Shown here in pieces: positions 53,346-53,925 of a stretch of 53,925 bases of DNA. Below the pieces are notes generated by a model, which was given only the letters and a program-made list of their open reading frames with translations, made no database searches and was not told the origin of the DNA. This DNA is from Mycobacterium sp. (lineage in GTDB: Bacteria; Actinomycetota; Actinomycetes; Mycobacteriales; Mycobacteriaceae): assembly GCA_023264735.1 (NCBI GenBank), contig JAHFVD010000028.1, positions 1-53,925 on the forward strand, written 5' to 3'. Position 1 is the stretch's first letter, and each line of letters starts with the position of its first letter. The position numbers were made by a program, and so were the translations under genes.

Positions 53346-53925
53346 ATGAACAAAGCAGAGCTCATCGACGTACTCACGGAGAAATTGGGCTCAGATCGTC
53401 GGCAGGCAACTCTGGCGGTGGAGAACGTCGTTGACACCATTGTGCGCGCGGTGCACAAGGGCGACAGCGTGACCATCACCGGCTTCGGCGTTTTCGAGCA
53501 GCGGCGTCGTGCCGCTCGTGTGGCGCGCAACCCGCGCACCGGCGAAACCGTCAAAGTAAAGCCGACGTCCGTTCCCGCTTTCCGTCCTGGCGCTCAATTC
53601 AAGGCCGTCGTCTCTGGTGCACAGAAGCTTCCGTCGGAAGGCCCCGCAGTCAAGCGCGGTGCCGTCGCCGGTCCGGTCAAGAAGGCTGCCGTCAAGAAGG
53701 CCGTCCGCAAGGCGGTCGTGAAGAAGGTCGTCAAGAAGGCGGTCGCCAAGAAGGTCGTACAGAAGGCTGTGGCTAAGAAGGCCGCGCCGGCTGTCAAGAA
53801 GGCCGCTGTCAAGAAGGCTGTGGTCAAGAAGGCCGCGCCGGCTGTCAAGAAGGCCGCTGTCAAGAAGGCTGTGGTCAAGAAGGCCGCGCCGGCTGTCAAG
53901 AAGGCCGCTGTCAAGAAGGCTGTGG
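53346..53925 (+). CDS. hupB: HU-like nucleoid protein HupB, cut by window edge
   Basis: Histone-like protein; 193 codons are in the window and no stop is reached. Residues 1-90 are the HU fold: [42 protein letters not shown] and [15 protein letters not shown]. From about residue 105 follows the mycobacterial Lys/Ala/Pro tail made of [10 protein letters not shown] and KKAAPAVKK units, which binds DNA and is heavily modified in known mycobacteria. ATG 53346 has GGAGGA upstream. The end of the tail contains exact 51-base repeats. It compacts DNA and affects growth and iron storage in relatives. Confidence 0.95.
   Translation, partial: MNKAELIDVLTEKLGSDRRQATLAVENVVDTIVRAVHKGDSVTITGFGVFEQRRRAARVARNPRTGETVKVKPTSVPAFRPGAQFKAVVSGAQKLPSEGPAVKRGAVAGPVKKAAVKKAVRKAVVKKVVKKAVAKKVVQKAVAKKAAPAVKKAAVKKAVVKKAAPAVKKAAVKKAVVKKAAPAVKKAAVKKAV
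53766..53925 (+). repeat. 51-bp tandem repeats in hupB tail
   Basis: Units 53766-53816, 53817-53867 and 53868-53918 each encode 17 residues ([17 protein letters not shown]). Units two and three are identical at DNA level; unit one differs in its third codon (GCT for GTC). A fourth unit begins at the window edge. Confidence 0.9.

Noticed and set aside
53594..53914. Minus-strand frame with FLTTA-type repeats
   Set aside because: Antisense of the hupB Lys/Ala repeats.
53766..53925. CRISPR-like direct repeats
   Set aside because: Repeats are adjacent, in frame and coding within hupB; no spacers. No CRISPR array was seen anywhere in the window.

Overview
The window is high-GC actinobacterial DNA, best read as a Mycobacterium/Mycolicibacterium chromosome. 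One half follows the M. tuberculosis order Rv3006 to Rv2986c: lppZ, DoxX, cfp6, ilvB-ilvN-ilvC, an Rv3000-like gene, an Rv2997-like gene, serA-leuB, an MFS gene (Rv2994), an FAH-family gene (Rv2993c), gltX, tRNA-Gln/tRNA-Glu, a PPOX gene (Rv2991), iclR (Rv2989), leuC-leuD and hupB. A mce operon, MHB/DUF732 secreted proteins and leaderless-type starts agree with this. Assignments come from recall of these families and of H37Rv gene order; no database search was run.

Left part (1-17.3 kb) is accessory. It begins with an Ala/Pro-rich secreted protein and two decayed genes (an amidohydrolase remnant and an SDR with an internal deletion). Next is a plus-strand cluster: VWA protein, MoxR/NorQ-like AAA ATPase, a cytosolic substrate-binding-like protein, an AveC-like membrane protein, an SDR and a cytochrome P450. 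Then comes a compact minus-strand sulfur-stress operon: ArsR-rhodanese regulator, MddA-like methanethiol S-methyltransferase, DUF4395, a persulfide dioxygenase-rhodanese fusion and an MFS transporter. It is divergent from a second P450 across a perfect inverted repeat. A truncated SRPBCC gene and a double-TetR regulator close this part.

Centre (17.4-23.6 kb) is conserved core: lppZ, DoxX, cfp6 and ilvBNC. ilvB is preceded by a leaderless leader peptide rich in Leu/Val/Ile and an attenuator-like terminator.

From 23.85 to 37.52 kb lies an island of about 13.7 kb. It carries a TnsA-like endonuclease gene, a complete yrbEAB-mceABCDEF operon with its own promoter, a run of small secreted proteins and IS3 fragments. 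It splits an Rv3000-like membrane-protein gene: the C-terminal half lies at 23.6-23.85 kb and the N-terminal half at 37.5-37.85 kb, both on the minus strand.

Right part (37.5-53.9 kb) returns to the conserved serine/leucine biosynthesis and translation block. A sedolisin-type protease plus a polytopic membrane protein sit after the tRNA pair. The window ends inside hupB, in its Lys/Ala repeat tail.
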